Shown here: one piece after another, positions 60,906 to 64,000 of the stretch | Numbering within the stretch: the first letter of the stretch is position 1 | Layout of the letters: the number at the start of each line of letters is the position of its first letter | Source: Smittium mucronatum | Taxonomy: Eukaryota; Kickxellomycota; Harpellomycetes; Harpellales; Legeriomycetaceae | NCBI GenBank assembly: GCA_001953115.1 | Contig: LSSL01000092.1 | Location: 1-64,000 of the forward strand | Direction of reading: 5' to 3' | DNA length: 64,000 bases | Translations under genes and position numbers: made by a program | The notes under the pieces: generated by a model | The model's database searches: none | Told to the model about the DNA's origin: nothing | Seen by the model: only the letters and a program-made list of their open reading frames with translations

Positions 60906-63732
60906 ATCTTAAGGCAAAAACATCACTCAAAATAATTAGATTTAACACAGTCTAGATCACCCAATTCACTTTTGGAGAGATAAAATACGCCAGAAACGAT
61001 TAAATAAAACGAGATAATCATAATATGGAACTTTTTTGGGTGACTAAAAGATTTTTTTAAAATAATGAAAGAAAAATAAAGAGGGTCTTTAGATATTGTA
61101 GATGTGTTCTTAGATATATTTATAGCTTTGAAAAACTTTTTCATCTCGAAATAACCACTGAAAACAAAAGATATAAATATTTATGATTTTTTTAGAGTGA
61201 AAGACAGTGATTATTATAGAAAAAAAGAGAATATTGGATAAAAAAGACCTAAGTTTGTAAGAAAAATGTTTTTTTCTAAAAATTTATCATTTGAGAGACC
61301 TCCAGTATTTATACTTAGAGTTTTATTAAATATAGGGACCTCTTTTGAGCCGGAAAACAGAGATTCGGATGAATTTTCTACAATAAAATTTTAAATAAAA
61401 ATTATAATTCAGTTAAGATTTAATATGAGATGTTTTTTTGGATTAATATAATTTAATCTTACTCTTATTCTTATTTCCATAACTTTATTCTTCAAATAAA
61501 AACTATTCATGAAAAAAAAATGGTGATAAAATCTTTAGTTATTCAATATTATAAAGGCAAAAAAAAAGTATAAAAAGGGGGCTGGAATCAAAAAATAAAA
61601 TATGTATCTCCTATACTTCATTTTTATTTCAAAATAAAACAGAGCCTTTCTTTCCTTTCAAAGGTATAGCTTTATTCAATGTCATTTTAAATATCAATAT
61701 CATCGTGAAGAATTTAATAGTTAAGACTATATTCATCAATATTTATGAATGAAATTTTAATTTTGATTAGTGAAATTATTTATTATCTAAATTTAAACAA
61801 ATTTACAATTTTTACTGCAGAGTGAGCTAAAAATACAAGTTTAAAACTCCAAGAAAAAAATGGATGTATCGAAGTAGCTACTGTATATTTACTTTTTATT
61901 TTTTATTTTAATCAAGCTATTTTAATGCGAAAATATTCTAATTTTATATCTTACCAAGTTTAGAAATAGGAATTAATTATAGACATATTTAAGCAGATAT
62001 AACGAAATTTTGGAATGCGTTATGTAGCTCAGTAGAAACTTTAGGTACGATATATTCAATGGTTTAAAGAAGTAAAATATTAGAAAGGTATGAGATTTCA
62101 AATTTAAAGCACCAATTATATTTGTATCAATTTTTTTACCACTATAAGCCATCTGTTTTTTTTAATTTTTGATAGATATATTCAAAACAAACGAAAATAT
62201 ATTTATTCCTTAAGATATTATTTAGCTTTTCCTGAATTTTTTTTCCCACCGATCTGTGGTGATTACTGAATGAAATCGTTAAATTAAAAAAAAGTTATGC
62301 ATACTCCATTATAAAAAAATTTTAAGCTAAAAAACAAAAAAATCCTATATCTCCACTTCAAATAAAATCCATTCTTTTTTTTTTAACCTTGTGTTTTTAA
62401 TATCAAGTTTTTATTTTTTCGAAAACATCCTTGAGACATATCCTAATATCATTAGATCTGTAAGAATATAAGCAGATATATTTAAAAATTGTTAATCAGT
62501 GCTCAAAAAAATTTCAGGTGTATTTATGACGCATTTTGGGGTTTTTTTTAGTATTAATAGAGTTCAAATAAACTTTTAAAAAAACATTTAAAGACATTTA
62601 TATTTTTTTATTATTGACCTTTTTACAAAAAGTGGATATATTTTAAATACTATTTTTTTTTTCTGATACTAGCTAATACTTCTTAGAAATTTGGAATTGA
62701 TGGTGATCAAATTATCCAGAAGAAAAAATTAATTTATTCTGGGTGCATAGATCATCGAGTTCTTTGTTATTTTAATTGTAGTTAAAGTTTATTAGTTTTA
62801 AAAATTGGCGTTTCCTTGTTCCAATAAATCTAAAAATAATGAAAACCCCTTACATTAATAGATATATAAAAATCGATGTTAAAAATATCAGTTTTTTTTG
62901 AGTCATTTTTAGTTATAATGATACGCAAAATAATACCTCTTAGCTAAATTTTTTTATTCTCAAAATCATCGATCGGCTTTATCCATCATTACTACTGCTT
63001 AGAAACACCCCTCTGGGTCAATTTTTGATTGGATTCTCAAATATAATTTTCAGCTCATTTCGATAATATTAATCTATTTTTTACATATATTAAATTCTTA
63101 ATTACAATATTCATGCCTTTTTGTCTGGATATTTACTATTATCTTTTTACATTTTTAGTGGATAAATTTTTCTTTGAGTGTATTACACAGATATACATTT
63201 GATATTTTTCTAAAAATATAATACTTATTAATGGCCGTATTTAATTCTTTAGCTTATTTTTGAAGAAAAAACTATCCCCAATTGTTTTTGTTTTAATTTT
63301 ATTGATTAATGAAAGGTTATATTAATCAATTCAATATTTTTTAGATATATAATAAGTTGTTGGCCAATTTATAGTATTTTCTATAAAATTGTGATGGTTA
63401 ATACTTAGCAAAATTAAAATAAATAATAGCTTTTTTTTGTCAAATTTTACCGGTAATTGCAAAACGGTATTATTTAATTTTAAAATCGCATATTTAAACG
63501 AATTATAAACATTAAAAAAACCCAAAAACGATTTATAAAAATATAACAGTACAATATTTTTTCAATTTATTGGTTAAATTGTAATAAATAGGAAATTGAC
63601 ATAATCTCAAAAATGATTTAATTTTAGTGATAATGTTATGGTTTTATGAAAATTTCTATTTTTTGGTTTTCTTGAGATGTATTTCAGATCGATGTTATGC
63701 TAAAAGATACTTATATCCAACACTTTTTCCAT
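60906..63732. other. AT-rich intergenic DNA, no gene recognised
   Basis: No frame with a motif. The short frames here, for example 60923-61144 and 63331-63525 on the - strand, are Phe/Ile/Lys-rich and unconvincing. Confidence 0.55.
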
Positions 63733-63906
63733 TTAACCCTTTCCGGCCCCAAATTTATGCCTTGCCCCTATTTTAGTATATCCTTTATAATAATTGGCAC
63801 AAATATGATAAGCCCAATGTTCTAAAAATAAAATCAAACTAATAATAACATAGTATGGAAAGTATAAGCCATTTTTTGCACCATTGCTTCTGAAAGGGCC
63901 AATTAA
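63733..63906 (+). mobile_element. TTAA-type MITE (piggyBac-like), copy C
   Basis: It begins TTAACCCTTTCCGG. The interior shares GCCATTTTTTGCACCATTGC with copy B (GCCATTTTTTGTACCATTGC). The right end is CTGAAAGGGCCAATTAA, where the TTAA is displaced by a few inserted bases. Same orientation as copy B. Confidence 0.65.
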
Positions 63907-63918
63907 AAAATCAACTAC

Positions 63919-64000
63919 CTAACCCTTGAAGGACTAAGCGTATAAAAATGGGCTTTATTTATCGGCCAATTCAGTCAATTTTTTACCAATTATAGGTATC
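63919..64000 (-). mobile_element. TTAA-type MITE, copy F, cut by window end
   Basis: It begins CTAACCCTTGAAGGACTAAG, then GCGTATAAAAATGGGCTTTATT, matching the starts of copies D and E. The rest lies outside the window. Confidence 0.4.

Overview
This window looks like a piece of a very AT-rich, repeat-laden nuclear genome from a fungus. The evidence is spliced genes with GT-AG introns of 75-182 bp, a fungal-type CFD1 gene, a fungal-type FAD oxidoreductase ending in a peroxisomal SKL signal, and many decayed retrotransposons and DNA transposons. An early-diverging fungus of the Harpellales/Kickxellomycotina kind is my best guess; this is inference from gene style and base composition, not a search result.

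Only four genes are clear. At 15.5 kb, on the + strand, is a four-exon CFD1/NUBP2 ATPase for cytosolic iron-sulfur cluster assembly. The rest form one compact, more GC-rich island at 36.1-45.7 kb: a 1163-residue single-exon PPR-like mitochondrial protein (-), a three-exon mitochondrial-type BipA/TypA GTPase (+), and a two-exon FAD-dependent amino-acid-oxidase-type enzyme (-). The PPR and BipA genes are divergent, and both probably serve mitochondrial gene expression. Between them lie a frame-broken small membrane-protein gene and a 155-bp MITE. BipA and the FAD enzyme converge with about 230 bp between them. A 90-codon open frame at 7.2-7.4 kb may be a small gene.

Most of the rest is mobile DNA in various states of decay. 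A 5.7-kb LINE-like element (21539-27247) is flanked by a 13-bp direct repeat and splits an older open frame that reads on in the same frame on the far side. A 2.64-kb Mutator-like element (46801-49444) has about 85-bp terminal inverted repeats, a perfect 10-bp target duplication and a dead transposase. A DIRS-like retroelement relic covers about 51.6-55.8 kb. A second Mutator-like transposase relic lies at 56.7-57.1 kb and a DDE (PIF/Harbinger/DDE_4-type) transposase relic at 60.5-60.9 kb. At least five copies of a small inverted-repeat family with TTAA ends (piggyBac-like MITE) are scattered at 11.0, 11.9, 15.2, 40.4 and 63.7 kb, with a sixth cut off by the window end. A different 317-bp element with 15-bp perfect inverted repeats lies at 3.5 kb with a relative at 5.8 kb. 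SINE-like pieces with B-box-like motifs lie at 31.1, 34.7 and 50.6 kb.

The remaining stretches are AT-rich intergenic DNA with microsatellites, in which I recognise no genes, rRNA or intact tRNA. I saw no CRISPR array, prokaryotic operon or other bacterial-type system.
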